From Nocardioides oceani (GTDB lineage Bacteria; Actinomycetota; Actinomycetes; Propionibacteriales; Nocardioidaceae), in the NCBI RefSeq assembly GCF_030412965.1, contig NZ_JAUHJQ010000002.1:248001-312000 (forward strand): DNA of 64,000 nucleotides, written 5' to 3'. The notes under the pieces are model-generated. The model ran no database searches, was not told the DNA's origin, and saw only the letters and a list, made by a program, of their open reading frames with translations. This document shows, piece after piece, positions 36,584-46,220 of this stretch (positions are counted from its first letter, which is position 1; each line of letters starts with the position of its first letter). The translations under genes and the position numbers were made by a program.

Positions 36584-37939
36584 GTGAGCCGACGCGAGAC
36601 CCAGGTCGTACCCCTCCGCGAGGCGACCGCCGCGTGGTTCCGCATCTCCCTGCAGACCTTCGGCGGGCCGGCCGGGCAGATCGCGGTCATGCAGCGCGAG
36701 CTGGTCGACGAGCGCCGGTGGCTCGGGGAGCGGCGCTTCCTCCACGCGCTCAGCTACTGCATGCTCCTGCCGGGTCCCGAGGCGCAGCAGCTGGCGGTCT
36801 ACACCGGCTGGCTGCTCAACGGGTGGCTCGGCGGGCTGGTCGCAGGCGTCCTCTTCGTGCTGCCCGGCGTCGTCGCGCTGCTGGCCCTGTCCTGGCTCTA
36901 CGTCGCGCAGGGCGACAGCGTCGTGGTCACCGGGCTGTTCCTCGGGCTGGCGCCGGCCGTCGTGGCGGTGGTCCTCCAGGCGGTCCTGCGGATCGGCGGC
37001 CGCTCCCTGCGGCACCCGGCGCTGGTGGCCCTCGCGGTCGCCGCGTTCCTCTGCCTGGCGGTCCTCGACGTGCCGTTCCCGGCGGTCGTGCTCGGCGCGG
37101 GCCTGGTCGGCTGGCTGGTCGGCCGCCGCGTGCCCGGCCTCGCGAAGCCCAAGGAGCTCGCTCCCGACGACGGACCGCCGCCGCTCGTGCCGGACGACGC
37201 GCTCCACACCGCGCCGCCGTCGTGGCGGCGCAACGCGCTGGTCCTCGTCGTCGGCGTCGTGCTGTGGGCCGCGCCGGTCGTCGTCGCCTGGCTGCTCGCC
37301 GGCGGGCGGTCGAGCGTCTACACCGACCAGGGGCTGTTCTTCGGCGGCATGGCGCTGGTGACCTTCGGCGGCGCGTACGCCGTGCTGTCCTACGTCGCCC
37401 AGGCGGCGGTCGAGACCTACGGGTGGCTGGGCGCCGGCGAGATGGCCCGCGGGCTCGCGCTCGCCGAGTCGACGCCCGGGCCGCTCATCATGGTCGTCCA
37501 GTTCGTGGCGTTCCTCGGCGCCCACCGCGACCCGGGCGGTCTCGACCCGTGGCTGGCCGCGGTGCTCGCGTCGCTGCTGACGGTGTGGGTGACGTTCGTG
37601 CCGAGCTTCCTGTTCATCTACCTCGGCGCGCCGTACGTCGAGCGGCTGCGGGGGAGCGCCCCGCTCTCGGCGGCGCTGGCAGGCGTCACCGCGGCCGTCG
37701 TCGGGGTGATCGCGAACCTGGCGCTGTTCTTCGCCGTCCACACGCTCTTCGCCGACACCCGGCACGTCGGCTGGGACCACCTCGGCCTCGAGCTGCCGGT
37801 CTGGTCGTCGTGGTCCTGGCCGGCGGTGGTGGTCGCGGGCGTCGCCGCCGTGCTGGTGCTGCGGCTGGGCTGGTCGGTGCTGCGGACGCTCGGTGTGTGC
37901 GCGCTCCTCGGGCTGGCGCTGCACCTGCTGACGACCTGA
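36584..37939 (+). CDS. chrA: chromate transporter (ChrA/CHR family)
   Basis: 451 residues, long-chain CHR type with two homologous halves. Each half has the CHR start (ISLQTFGGPAGQIAVMQRELVDE; LVTFGGAYAVLSYVAQAAVE) and a PGP motif (LLPGPEAQQLAVYTGW; ESTPGPLIMVVQFVAFLG), joined by a charged loop of about 35 residues. Members export chromate; without other chromate genes here, the substrate may be another oxyanion. GTG start about six bases after CACGAT, consistent with a leaderless transcript. Confidence 0.9.
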   Translation: MSRRETQVVPLREATAAWFRISLQTFGGPAGQIAVMQRELVDERRWLGERRFLHALSYCMLLPGPEAQQLAVYTGWLLNGWLGGLVAGVLFVLPGVVALLALSWLYVAQGDSVVVTGLFLGLAPAVVAVVLQAVLRIGGRSLRHPALVALAVAAFLCLAVLDVPFPAVVLGAGLVGWLVGRRVPGLAKPKELAPDDGPPPLVPDDALHTAPPSWRRNALVLVVGVVLWAAPVVVAWLLAGGRSSVYTDQGLFFGGMALVTFGGAYAVLSYVAQAAVETYGWLGAGEMARGLALAESTPGPLIMVVQFVAFLGAHRDPGGLDPWLAAVLASLLTVWVTFVPSFLFIYLGAPYVERLRGSAPLSAALAGVTAAVVGVIANLALFFAVHTLFADTRHVGWDHLGLELPVWSSWSWPAVVVAGVAAVLVLRLGWSVLRTLGVCALLGLALHLLTT

Positions 37940-37975
37940 GGAACACCGCTCGGGCGCCGGGTGTTGACTGCAACC

Positions 37976-38590
37976 ATGACTGCAGCCACGACCACGAACG
38001 CCGACTTCTGGTTCGACCCCGCCTGCCCCTTCGCCTGGATCACCTCCCGCTGGATCCTCGAGGTCGAGAAGGTCCGCGACATCTCGGTCACCTGGCACCT
38101 GATGTCGCTGGCCTACCTCAACCAGGACAAGGACATCCCCCAGGAGTACCGCGACCTCCTCGCGACCGCCTGGCAGCCGGTCCGGGTCGTCATGGCCGCC
38201 GAGCAGGCCCACGGCAAGGACGCCCTGCTGCCGCTCTACACCGCACTGGGCACCCGCCGGCACAACGAGGGTCAGGACTTCACCCGCGAGGTGATCGAGG
38301 AGGCGCTCCAGGAGGCCGGCCTGCCGACGTCGCTGGCCGACGCGATGGACGACGCCTCCTACGACGAGGCGATCAAGAAGTCCCACCACCTCGGCATGGA
38401 CCAGGTGGGCGACGAGGTCGGCACCCCGACCATCGCCATCGAGGGCACCGCCTTCTTCGGCCCCGTCCTCTCCTCCATCCCCAAGGGCGAGGAGGCCGGC
38501 AAGGTCTGGGACGGCGCGGTCCTGCTCGCCGGCTACCCGTACTTCTTCGAGCTCAAGCGCTCGCGCACCGCCGAGCTCGACTTCAGCTAG
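37976..38590 (+). CDS. DsbA-family, Rv2466c-like mycothiol-dependent oxidoreductase
   Basis: 204 residues. The sequence follows mycobacterial Rv2466c closely in length and motifs: [42 protein letters not shown]-like [52 protein letters not shown]. Rv2466c is a mycothiol-dependent enzyme that reduces nitro compounds and protects from oxidants. Its active site is CPWC; here it is CPFA, so only Cys17 remains and the second Cys is Ala20, giving a monothiol enzyme. The start at 37976 is the ATG after CAACC. Confidence 0.85.
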   Translation: MTAATTTNADFWFDPACPFAWITSRWILEVEKVRDISVTWHLMSLAYLNQDKDIPQEYRDLLATAWQPVRVVMAAEQAHGKDALLPLYTALGTRRHNEGQDFTREVIEEALQEAGLPTSLADAMDDASYDEAIKKSHHLGMDQVGDEVGTPTIAIEGTAFFGPVLSSIPKGEEAGKVWDGAVLLAGYPYFFELKRSRTAELDFS

Positions 38591-38605
38591 GGCGTCGGGA
38601 GGGCA

Positions 38606-39280
38606 TCACGACGACCCGGCGGCCGCGGCACCGGCCGCGACCGCCGCGGTCATCGCCGCCGTCGAGGCGGCGATGGCGTCCTTGACCGCCTTCGCCGCCC
38701 AGTCGCCGTCGGCCAGCGCCTTCGCGCGCCGCCGGACCTCGCCGGCCGACATGCCCTGGTGCTCCACCGTCCGGTGCGCGCGGCCGAGCGCGTCGAGCAG
38801 GGCGACCAGCGCGCGGGTCCGCTCGTCGGGCTCGGCGCCGGAGACGAGCGCCGCGGTGAGCGCACGGCGTACGGCGTCCTCGTGGGTGGAGTCGACCGCG
38901 GGCCAGGTGGTCCGCGGGAACAGCCCCAGGACCTTGTCCCGGCGCTGCTCGACCATGCCGCGCCGCTCGAGGCTCGCGAACAGGTCGTCCTTGACGCCCT
39001 TGCCGAGCCGGCCGACCAGGTCCTGGGCGCCGCGCTCCTTCTCGGCCACCGTCGCCAGGGCCGCCGCCAGCACCGGCTCCTGCGGCGCGGCGGCCGCGGT
39101 GGTGCGGACCTTCGCGGAGTGCCAGAACCCGCGCTTCTCCTCGACCTCGACGGACCCGGCGAGCGCCAGCTCCACGAGCAGCGCACCGCCGAGCGCGGCC
39201 TGCAGGTAGCTGCTCGCGGCGACCGTCCCCTTCTCGTCGTCGAGCAGCAGGAGGAGGAGGTCCTCGGCGATGAGCGTCAT
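38606..39280 (-). CDS. GPP34 family phosphoprotein
   Basis: 224 residues. The GOLPH3/GPP34 pattern is clear: MTLIAEDLLLLLLDDEKG at the start, LGGALLVELALAGSVEV, GMVEQRRDKVLGLFPRTTWPAVD, then an all-helical end. In eukaryotes this fold binds phosphoinositides on the Golgi; bacterial copies are of unknown role, sometimes linked to membrane or secondary metabolism. The ATG at 39280 follows TAGCGT (39293-39288, minus) with a 7-base gap. Its promoter is divergent from metG. Confidence 0.85.
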   Translation of the reverse strand: MTLIAEDLLLLLLDDEKGTVAASSYLQAALGGALLVELALAGSVEVEEKRGFWHSAKVRTTAAAAPQEPVLAAALATVAEKERGAQDLVGRLGKGVKDDLFASLERRGMVEQRRDKVLGLFPRTTWPAVDSTHEDAVRRALTAALVSGAEPDERTRALVALLDALGRAHRTVEHQGMSAGEVRRRAKALADGDWAAKAVKDAIAASTAAMTAAVAAGAAAAGSS

Positions 39281-39341
39281 GCGGATCACGCTAGCCGTCG
39301 CGCGGCGCGGGCCGGAGGCACGACGGGCGCGCGACCGACCC

Positions 39342-39347
39342 TAGGAT
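39342..39347 (+). promoter_or_regulatory. leaderless -10 element of metG
   Basis: TAGGAT lies seven bases before the ATG at 39355. On the other strand TAGCGT (39288-39293) serves the GPP34 gene. Confidence 0.6.
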
Positions 39348-39354
39348 CGGGCGC

Positions 39355-41151
39355 ATGAGCACCGTCCTGTCCGCCGTCGCCTGGCCGTACGCCAACGGCC
39401 CGCGCCACATCGGCCACGTCGCCGGTTTCGGCGTGCCCTCCGACGTCTTCAGCCGCTACATGCGGATGGCCGGGCACGACGTCCTCATGGTGTCGGGCAC
39501 CGACGAGCACGGCACCCCGATCCTCATCGCCGCGGACGAGGCAGGCCTGACCCCGCAGGAGCTCGCCGACCGCAACCACCGGATCATCGCCGAGGACCTC
39601 GCGGCGCTCGGGGTCTCCTACGACCTCTACACGCGCACGACCACGCGCAACCACCACGCGGTCGTGCAGGAGCTGTTCCTCGGCGTCCACCAGAACGGCT
39701 ACTTCGTCGAGCAGACGACGTACGGCGCCATCTCGCCGTCCACCGGCCGCACCCTGCCCGACCGCTACATCGAGGGCACCTGCCCGATCTGCGGGTACGA
39801 CGGGGCGCGGGGCGACCAGTGCGACAACTGCGGCAACCAGCTGGACCCCGCGGACCTGAAGAACCCGGTGTCGCGCATCAACGGCGAGACCCCGGAGTTC
39901 GTCGAGACCCAGCACTTCTTCCTCGACCTGCCCGCCCTGGCCGACGCGCTGGGGGAGTGGCTCGACGAGCGCGAGGCGACCGGCCTCTGGCGGCCCAACG
40001 TCATCCGGTTCAGCCAGAACATCCTCAAGGAGATCCGGCCGCGTGCGATGACGCGCGACATCGACTGGGGCATCGCGGTCCCGCTCGACGGCTGGCGCGA
40101 GAACCCGACCAAGAAGCTCTACGTCTGGTTCGACGCCGTCATCGGCTACCTCTCGGCGTCGATCGAGTGGGCGCGGCGCAGTGGCGACCCCGAGGCGTGG
40201 CGCCGGTGGTGGAACGACCCCGAGGCCCTGTCGTACTACTTCATGGGCAAGGACAACATCACCTTCCACTCCCAGATCTGGCCGGCCGAGCTGCTCGCCT
40301 ACGCCGGCAAGGGCGCCAGGGGCGGGGAGCCGCGGGAGTACGGCGTGCTCAACCTGCCCACCGAGGTCGTCTCCTCGGAGTTCCTCACCATGGAGGGCAA
40401 GAAGTTCTCCTCCTCCAAGAAGGTCGTCATCTACGTGCGCGACCTGCTCAGCCGCTACCAGCCCGACGCGTTCCGCTACTTCGTCGCCGCGGCCGGCCCG
40501 GAGAACCAGGACGCCGACTTCACCTGGTCGGAGTTCGTCCGGCGCACCAACGACGAGCTGGTCGCGGGCTGGGGCAACCTGGTCAACCGCACCGCCACGC
40601 TGATCGCCAAGAACTTCGGCGAGATCCCGCCCGCCGGTCCGCTGGCCCCCGAGGACGAGGCCGTCCTGGCCGTCGCCGAGGGCGCCTTCGCGACCGTCGG
40701 GGAGCTCATCGGCCGGCACCGCCAGAAGCAGGCGATCGGCGAGGCGATGCGTGCGGTCGGCGAGGTCAACAAGTACGTCTCCGACACCGAGCCGTGGAAG
40801 CTCAAGGGCGAGGACCAGCGCGAGCGGCTCGGGACGATCCTGCACGTCGTCGCGCAGTGCGTGGCCGACCTGAACCTGGTGCTGGCGCCGTTCCTGCCGT
40901 TCTCGGCGAACCTCGTCGACGCCGCGCTCGGTGGCGCGGGCGACGTCGCGCCGATGCCGCGGCTGGAGGAGGCCGAGGACCTCGACGGCGGGGCCGGCTA
41001 CCCGGTCATCACCGGCGACTACACCACCGCGCCGCGGTGGGAGCGCCGGCCCGTGGTCGTCGGCACGCCGGTCGCCAAGCCGACCCCGGTCTTCACCAAG
41101 CTGGACGTCGCGGTGGTCGAGGAGGAGCTCGCGCGGCTCGCCGAGGCCTGA
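39355..41151 (+). CDS. metG: methionyl-tRNA synthetase
   Basis: 598 residues. HIGH motif as HIGH in [11 protein letters not shown]; a zinc knuckle of four Cys ([18 protein letters not shown]); the KMSKS-like loop is KFSSSKK. The anticodon-binding helices follow ([23 protein letters not shown]). It charges tRNA-Met. There is no C-terminal EMAP tRNA-binding domain, the usual actinobacterial form. The ATG at 39355 fits a leaderless transcript. Confidence 0.96.
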   Translation: MSTVLSAVAWPYANGPRHIGHVAGFGVPSDVFSRYMRMAGHDVLMVSGTDEHGTPILIAADEAGLTPQELADRNHRIIAEDLAALGVSYDLYTRTTTRNHHAVVQELFLGVHQNGYFVEQTTYGAISPSTGRTLPDRYIEGTCPICGYDGARGDQCDNCGNQLDPADLKNPVSRINGETPEFVETQHFFLDLPALADALGEWLDEREATGLWRPNVIRFSQNILKEIRPRAMTRDIDWGIAVPLDGWRENPTKKLYVWFDAVIGYLSASIEWARRSGDPEAWRRWWNDPEALSYYFMGKDNITFHSQIWPAELLAYAGKGARGGEPREYGVLNLPTEVVSSEFLTMEGKKFSSSKKVVIYVRDLLSRYQPDAFRYFVAAAGPENQDADFTWSEFVRRTNDELVAGWGNLVNRTATLIAKNFGEIPPAGPLAPEDEAVLAVAEGAFATVGELIGRHRQKQAIGEAMRAVGEVNKYVSDTEPWKLKGEDQRERLGTILHVVAQCVADLNLVLAPFLPFSANLVDAALGGAGDVAPMPRLEEAEDLDGGAGYPVITGDYTTAPRWERRPVVVGTPVAKPTPVFTKLDVAVVEEELARLAEA

Positions 41152-41170
41152 AGCGGGGTACCGGGTGCGC

Positions 41171-41458
41171 ATGAGCGAGGTTCCTGACGAGGCAGAGGTC
41201 CGCGCGGCCACCCAGCGCGCGGTCGACGCCACGGCGACGGCGTACACCGCCGACGCCGACATCGACGTGGAGGACACCCTGCGCCGCGAGATGGCGCAGG
41301 CCGGCATGGCGCTGGACGACGACGCCTGGGTCCGCGAGGTGGCCCAGGCCGTCCGCTCCGGGCACCCGATTAGCTTCGCGGAGGTGGGCGGCGACGCGCC
41401 TGCGGACGTGGAGCCGACGACGCCGGGCTCCCTCGGCGGGGACAACGGCGGCGCCTGA
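41171..41458 (+). CDS. small hypothetical acidic protein
   Basis: 95 residues, rich in Ala, Asp and Glu, predicted helical in the middle (EDTLRREMAQAGMALDDDAWVREVAQAVRSG) and disordered at the end. No signal peptide or known motif. It follows metG after 19 bp and is probably cotranscribed. It has actinobacterial codon use and no competing frame on either strand looks better. Confidence 0.6.
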   Translation: MSEVPDEAEVRAATQRAVDATATAYTADADIDVEDTLRREMAQAGMALDDDAWVREVAQAVRSGHPISFAEVGGDAPADVEPTTPGSLGGDNGGA

Positions 41459-41471
41459 GCGTCCGGCGCCC

Positions 41472-41477
41472 TAGGCT
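41472..41477 (+). promoter_or_regulatory. leaderless -10 element
   Basis: TAGGCT lies six bases before the ATG at 41484. Confidence 0.6.
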
Positions 41478-41483
41478 GCGGCC

Positions 41484-42053
41484 ATGAGCGCCCAGATGTA
41501 CCTGCCGACCTTCTTCGTCAAGCAGAAGATCGCCATGACGACCAACCGCTACGAGCTGTACGCCGCGAACCCGGACGGCTCGTTCGGGCAGATGTACGGC
41601 CTGGCCGAGCAGAAGCGGCTGGCGTTCAAGGAGCAGGTCACCTTCTTCAGCGACGCCAGCAAGAGCCGCCCGGTGTTCGCGTTCAAGGCACGCCGCAAGC
41701 TCGACCTCAACGCCGGCTACGACATCACCGACGAGGCCGGCCAGCAGATCGGCTTCTTCCGCAAGGACTTCGGCGCCAGCCTCCTGCGCTCGACGTTCCA
41801 CGTCGAGGGCCCCGGCTACCAGGCCACCGGCCAGGAGCGCAGCCAGGCGGTCGCGCTCATCCGCCGCTTCACCGACATCCCGTTCCTGCCCATCCACTTC
41901 GACTTCGTGGGCAGCGACGGGCAGCCGCTGATGAGCGTCGAGCGGCAGGTCTCGATGCGGGACAAGTACACCGTGAACGTCCCGGACCAGCGGGTGGACT
42001 TCCGGGTCGCCGCCGCGATCGCGGTGGGCCTCGACGCGCTGATGCAGCGCTGA
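41484..42053 (+). CDS. LURP-one-related (LOR/tubby-like) family protein
   Basis: 189 residues. The beta-barrel pattern of the LOR family is visible: YLPTFFVKQKIAMTTNRYELY, then DITDEAGQQIGFFRKDFGASLLRSTFHVEGP. Bacterial members are of unknown function; tubby-like relatives bind membrane lipids. No signal peptide. It begins a compact same-strand run with the following esterase, RpiB and Nei genes, though a shared role is not evident. Confidence 0.75.
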   Translation: MSAQMYLPTFFVKQKIAMTTNRYELYAANPDGSFGQMYGLAEQKRLAFKEQVTFFSDASKSRPVFAFKARRKLDLNAGYDITDEAGQQIGFFRKDFGASLLRSTFHVEGPGYQATGQERSQAVALIRRFTDIPFLPIHFDFVGSDGQPLMSVERQVSMRDKYTVNVPDQRVDFRVAAAIAVGLDALMQR

Positions 42054-42064
42054 GGACGGCGCCG

Positions 42065-42934
42065 GTGCTGTTCCCCGAGTCGCGGCGCGCCCTCGAGCAG
42101 CCCGCCGGCCCGCCGGTGTGGTCCGAGGAGCACGACATCGACGCCGAGCGCGCGCAGGCACGCGCCGCCGCGCTGGCCGAGCCGCGCGAGGACGTCGCGG
42201 AGGTCCGCGACGTCGACGCCGACGGCGTCCCCTGCCGCCTCTACCGGCCCGCGGGCGCCCGGCCCGGCGTGGTCGTCCACCTGCACGGCGGCGGCTTCGT
42301 CTTCCACGACGTCGAGGTGCACGACGCCTCGGCGCGCCGGCTCGCCAACCGGACGGGCCTGTCCGTCCTGAGCGTGGACTACCGGCGCCCTCCCGAGGAC
42401 CCGTTCCCCGCCGCGCCCGACGACGTCTCGACGGCGCTCGGCTGGCTGCAGGCGCACGAGCCGGGGCCGTACGTCGCGCACGGCGACAGCGCCGGCGGCA
42501 ACCTGGCGCTCGTCGCCGCGCTGCGCCACCCCGGCGTCCTCGCCGCGGCGGTGCTCGTCTACCCGTTCCTCGACCCGACCGCCGGCTTCGAGTCCTACCG
42601 GACCGCGGCCGACGGCTTCGACCCGCGCGAGGCCGCCTGGTACTGGCAGCAGTACGCCGCCACGCCGGCCGACCTCGAGCACCCCGACCTGGCGCCGCTG
42701 CGCTCGGACCGGTTCGGCACGCTGCCGCCCACCCTCGTGGTGACCGCCGAGCACGACCCGCTGCGCGACGAGGGCGAGCACCTGGCGCTCCGCCTCGCCG
42801 AGGAGGGCGTCGAGGTCGTCTCGACCCGGTACCAGGGCCAGCTCCACGGCTTCTGGCGACACCCGTCGGTCTTCCCGGCCGCCGAGCCGCTGATGGGCCA
42901 GGTGGCCGGCTTCGTCCGCCAGCACGTGCCCTGA
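42065..42934 (+). CDS. alpha/beta hydrolase of the HSL (esterase) family
   Basis: 289 residues. HSL signatures: HGGGFVFHD oxyanion motif and GDSAGGN nucleophile elbow with Ser142; Asp in AEHDPLRDEGE and His in QLHGFWRH complete the triad. Such esterases cut short-chain acyl esters. GTG start 11 bp after the LOR gene stop, so likely one operon. Cytoplasmic. Confidence 0.87.
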   Translation: MLFPESRRALEQPAGPPVWSEEHDIDAERAQARAAALAEPREDVAEVRDVDADGVPCRLYRPAGARPGVVVHLHGGGFVFHDVEVHDASARRLANRTGLSVLSVDYRRPPEDPFPAAPDDVSTALGWLQAHEPGPYVAHGDSAGGNLALVAALRHPGVLAAAVLVYPFLDPTAGFESYRTAADGFDPREAAWYWQQYAATPADLEHPDLAPLRSDRFGTLPPTLVVTAEHDPLRDEGEHLALRLAEEGVEVVSTRYQGQLHGFWRHPSVFPAAEPLMGQVAGFVRQHVP

Positions 42935-42946
42935 GAGGATCGGGGC

Positions 42947-43459
42947 ATGCGCGTGCACCTCGGTTCCGACCATGCCGGCCTCGAGCTCAAGGACCACCTG
43001 GTGGCCTGGCTGCGCGAGCAGGGGCACGAGCCGGTCGACCACGGACCGTTCGTCCACGACGCGCTCGACGACTACCCGGTCTTCTGCCTCCGCGCGGCCG
43101 AGGGCGTCGCCGCCGACCAGGCCGCGGGGCGCGACGCGCTCGGCGTGGTGATCGGTGGCTCGGGCAACGGTGAGCAGATGGCGGCCAACAAGGTGCTCGG
43201 CGTCCGCTGCGCGCTCGTGTGGTCGGAGGAGACCGCGGTGCTGGCCCGCGAGCACAACGACGCCAACGTCGTCTCGGTCGGTGGCCGGATGCACTCCCTC
43301 GAGGAGATGACGCGGTTCGTCGAGGTGTTCCTCGGCACCGACTTCACCGGTGACGAGCGGCACGTGCGCCGGATCGGCCAGCTGGCGTCGTACGAGACCA
43401 CCCGCGTGCTCCCGCCGCTGCCGGAGTCCGCCCGGGGCCACGAGAGCAGCGATGCCTGA
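42947..43459 (+). CDS. rpiB: ribose-5-phosphate isomerase B
   Basis: 170 residues. RpiB/LacA fold: RVHLGSDHAGLELKDHL at the start, catalytic-region GGSGNGEQMAANKVLGVRCALVWS and EHNDANVVSVGGRM. It interconverts ribulose-5-phosphate and ribose-5-phosphate in the pentose phosphate pathway. Actinobacterial RpiB carries this Ser in the GGSGNGE loop instead of the Cys of E. coli. The last 8 bp overlap the Nei gene. It also supplies ribose-5-phosphate, the precursor used by DPPR synthase, but no regulatory link is visible. Confidence 0.92.
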   Translation: MRVHLGSDHAGLELKDHLVAWLREQGHEPVDHGPFVHDALDDYPVFCLRAAEGVAADQAAGRDALGVVIGGSGNGEQMAANKVLGVRCALVWSEETAVLAREHNDANVVSVGGRMHSLEEMTRFVEVFLGTDFTGDERHVRRIGQLASYETTRVLPPLPESARGHESSDA

Positions 43460-44294
43460 GGGGCACACCCTCCACCGGCTCGCGCTGGACCTCTCCGAGG
43501 CCTTCGCCGGCCACGTCGTCCGCGTCGGCAGCCCGCAGGGGCGCTTCGCCGAGTCCGCGGCGCTCGTCGACGGGCAGCTGCTCGAGGGCGCCGAGGCGTG
43601 GGGCAAGCACCTGTTCGTCGAGTTCCCCGCCGAGCGCTTCGTCCACGTCCACCTCGGGCTCTACGGCAAGCTCGACGTCCACACCGGCGTCGTGGACGTC
43701 CCCGACCCCGTGGGGCAGGTGCGGATGCGCATCGTGCGCGGCGACGGGACGGCGTACGCCGACCTCCGCGGCGCGACGACCTGTGAGCTGGTCACCGCCG
43801 CGCAGCGCGACCAGGTGGTCGAGCGCTCCGGACCCGACCCGATCCGCCCCGACGCCGACCCCGACCGCGCCTGGGGGCGGATCCGCCGCAGCCGGGCGCC
43901 GATCGGCGGGCTGCTCATGGACCAGACCGTGCTCGCCGGCGTCGGCAACGTCTACCGCGCCGAGGTCCTCTTCCGGCACCGGATGCATCCGCTCCGCCCG
44001 GGCACCACGCTGCGCCGGGGCCAGTGGCAGGCGATGTGGGACGACCTCGTCGTCCTCATGGCCGAGGGCGTGCGCACCGGCCGCATCGACACCGTCCGGC
44101 CCGAGCACACCCCCGAGGCGATGGGGCGCCCGCCGCGCAAGGACGACCACGGCGGCGAGGTCTACGTCTACCGCCGCCACGGGCAGCCCTGCCTGGTCTG
44201 CGGGTCGAAGGTCCGCACCGAGGTGCTGCAGGGACGCAACCTGTTCTGGTGTCCGCGTTGCCAGCCGACGTTCCGCTCGCGCGCCGTACAGTGA
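43452..44294 (+). CDS. nei: DNA glycosylase/AP lyase, Nei type
   Basis: 280 residues. It begins PEGHTLHRLA: Pro2 is the catalytic nucleophile and Glu3 is conserved. The helix-two-turn-helix is DQTVLAGVGNVYRAEVLF and the zinc finger is CLVCGSKVRTEVLQGRNLFWCPRCQ. PEGHT rather than PELPE points to the Nei/endonuclease VIII group, close to mycobacterial Nei2. It removes oxidised pyrimidines. The ATG at 43452 overlaps the rpiB stop, so the two are coupled. Confidence 0.9.
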   Translation: MPEGHTLHRLALDLSEAFAGHVVRVGSPQGRFAESAALVDGQLLEGAEAWGKHLFVEFPAERFVHVHLGLYGKLDVHTGVVDVPDPVGQVRMRIVRGDGTAYADLRGATTCELVTAAQRDQVVERSGPDPIRPDADPDRAWGRIRRSRAPIGGLLMDQTVLAGVGNVYRAEVLFRHRMHPLRPGTTLRRGQWQAMWDDLVVLMAEGVRTGRIDTVRPEHTPEAMGRPPRKDDHGGEVYVYRRHGQPCLVCGSKVRTEVLQGRNLFWCPRCQPTFRSRAVQ

Positions 44295-44370
44295 ACCCGC
44301 CCCCACCTGGGCGGACGGTGGACCGCGGCCGGTCCGCCCGGCCCCCACGACGACTCCCTGCGAGGCGACC

Positions 44371-45465
44371 ATGACGGCTGCCCCCGACGTACGGCGCCTC
44401 TCGGCGCGCCGGCGCGGGTACGCCTCCGTCCTGCGGCGGCGGTTGCCGCTCGAGACCCGCTGGGCCGCGGGGCTGATCGGCCTCGGCCTGCTCGCGACGG
44501 TGCTGGTCGCGCTCTACCCCGACGACATGCCGCTGACCGCGCAGATGGTCCCGCTCCTGCTCGGCAGCCTGGTCCTGGGCCCGCGGACGCTGCCGTGGTT
44601 CGTCATCGTCCTGATGCTGCTGCTGACGATCTCGTTGGCCGTGCAGGACTCGATCACCCCCCGGGTCGTCGGGGCGGTCAGCATCCAGTTCGTCATGGGC
44701 TTCATCGTGCTGCTCACGTCGTTCCGCCGGTCCCGCCTCGGCGTCGCGAACGTGCTCGGCGAGTCGATGCTCGTGGACCTGCGCGACCGGATCCTCAACC
44801 AGGGCGGCGTGCCCGCGCTGCCCGAGGGGTGGCAGGTGGAGACGGCGCTGCGCTCCGCCGGCGGCACGCCCTTCGCCGGCGACTTCGTCGTCGCGATGCG
44901 CCCGCACGGCACCGACCGGCTGGAGGTCGTCGTCGTCGACGTCTCCGGCAAGGGCGAGCAGGCCGGCACCCGCGCGCTGCTGCTCTCCGGCGCGTTCGGC
45001 GGCCTCCTCGGCGCGCTGGCGCCCGACCGGTTCCTCCCCGCGGCCAACGCCTACCTCCTGCAGCAGGACTGGGAGGAGGGGTTCGCCACCGCCGTGCACC
45101 TCTCCCTCGATCTCGTCACGGGGGAGTACGCCGTCCGCACCGCGGGCCACCCGCCGGCCGTCGTCCGCGCGGCCGGCAGCGGCCGATGGTCGGTGCTCAC
45201 CAGTGACGGGCCGATCCTGGGGCTGATCGACGAGGCGGCGTACACCGCGTCGGCCGGCCGCCTCCAGCCCGGCGACGCCCTGCTGCTCTACACCGACGGC
45301 ATGGTCGAGGAGCCCCGGCGCGACATCGAGCTCGGCATCGACCGGATGCTCGGCGAGGCCGAGGGGCTGCTGCGCGGCGACTTCCGCGGCGCCGCCGACC
45401 GGCTCGTCGCGGCCCTCGGCTCCCGCGACGACGACCGCGCGATGGTGGTCGTCAACCGCCGTTGA
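44371..45465 (+). CDS. membrane PP2C/SpoIIE-type protein phosphatase
   Basis: 364 residues. Four or five membrane segments (about residues 30-115) precede a SpoIIE-like phosphatase: TPFAGDFVVAM, VVVDVSGKGEQAGTRAL, GHPPAVV, LLLYTDGMVEEPR. The metal-binding Asp residues are present. Such phosphatases activate anti-anti-sigma factors by removing phosphate. It has a membrane sensor in place of PAS/GAF, so it may be a second input to the stress module at 1.9-7.1 kb. ATG start with a CGAGGCGA site. Confidence 0.85.
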   Translation: MTAAPDVRRLSARRRGYASVLRRRLPLETRWAAGLIGLGLLATVLVALYPDDMPLTAQMVPLLLGSLVLGPRTLPWFVIVLMLLLTISLAVQDSITPRVVGAVSIQFVMGFIVLLTSFRRSRLGVANVLGESMLVDLRDRILNQGGVPALPEGWQVETALRSAGGTPFAGDFVVAMRPHGTDRLEVVVVDVSGKGEQAGTRALLLSGAFGGLLGALAPDRFLPAANAYLLQQDWEEGFATAVHLSLDLVTGEYAVRTAGHPPAVVRAAGSGRWSVLTSDGPILGLIDEAAYTASAGRLQPGDALLLYTDGMVEEPRRDIELGIDRMLGEAEGLLRGDFRGAADRLVAALGSRDDDRAMVVVNRR

Positions 45466-45487
45466 GCGCGTCCGCGCGCAGTGTCCG

Positions 45488-46213
45488 TCAGCGGGCCTGC
45501 GTGACGTAGAGGTGGCTGCTCCACCGAGGCCCGGCGCTCCGGTCCTCCTCGATGGCGACGGTCACCCCGCCCGCGTCGGCGATGAGTCGGGAGACCTCGG
45601 CCGGTGAGGCGCTGTGCATCTGCATCCCCTCCCGCAGCCGCGTGAGGACCGGGGCGGGCAGGAGGCGGACAGGTGCGCCGGCGAGTCCGGGTGCGGGGCC
45701 GGCCGGCACCTGGAAGACCGCGAGGCCGCCGGGCCGCACGATGCGCATGAACTCCCGCAGGTAGCCGCGGAACAACGTCGGCGGCATGTGCTGCAGGACC
45801 CGGCAGGTGTACACGAGGTCGACCGAGTCGGTCGGCACGACGCTGAGGTCGGTGGCGGTGTTCAGCACGAACTCGCAGCGGTCCGCGAGCTCCGTGGGGA
45901 GCACCTCGCGTGCTTTCTCCAGCATGGTGGGGGAGACGTCGACGCCGATCACGCGCTCGAACCCGGCCGCCGCCAGACCGGCGGTGAGCCGTCCGGGCCC
46001 GCAGCCGAAGTCGAGCGCCGTGCCGAGGACGGGCGTGCAGCCGCGTCGGCGCAGCAGGTCCAGCACCGCGTCGATCTCGGCCCTCCCGGTCCGCAGGAAC
46101 TCCCCGGCGTCCCACTGTCCGCCGCGGCCTGAGTCGGTGAGCGCCGCCCACATCGGGTCGGACGCGCCCAGGGCGGTCCAGCGGCGGGCGACGTCGGCGA
46201 GGGGTCCATCCAC
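45488..46213 (-). CDS. class I SAM-dependent methyltransferase
   Basis: 241 residues. Motif I ALDFGCGPGRLTAGLAAAGFERVIGVDVSPTML, then DLVYTCRVLQHMPP and IVRPGGLAVFQVP. It methylates an unknown small acceptor; the position at the edge of a glycan-type locus suggests a sugar or lipid. The GTG at 46213 follows TACTGT (46226-46221, minus) with a 7-base gap. The long frame upstream of it has an AT-richer sequence and no protein character. Confidence 0.82.
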   Translation of the reverse strand: MDGPLADVARRWTALGASDPMWAALTDSGRGGQWDAGEFLRTGRAEIDAVLDLLRRRGCTPVLGTALDFGCGPGRLTAGLAAAGFERVIGVDVSPTMLEKAREVLPTELADRCEFVLNTATDLSVVPTDSVDLVYTCRVLQHMPPTLFRGYLREFMRIVRPGGLAVFQVPAGPAPGLAGAPVRLLPAPVLTRLREGMQMHSASPAEVSRLIADAGGVTVAIEEDRSAGPRWSSHLYVTQAR

Positions 46214-46220
46214 GGCCACC

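Noticed and set aside
32395-38685. A 2,096-residue open frame on the + strand across pepN, the CHAP gene and chrA
   Set aside because: It crosses several well-supported genes on both strands, has low-complexity composition and no start signal.
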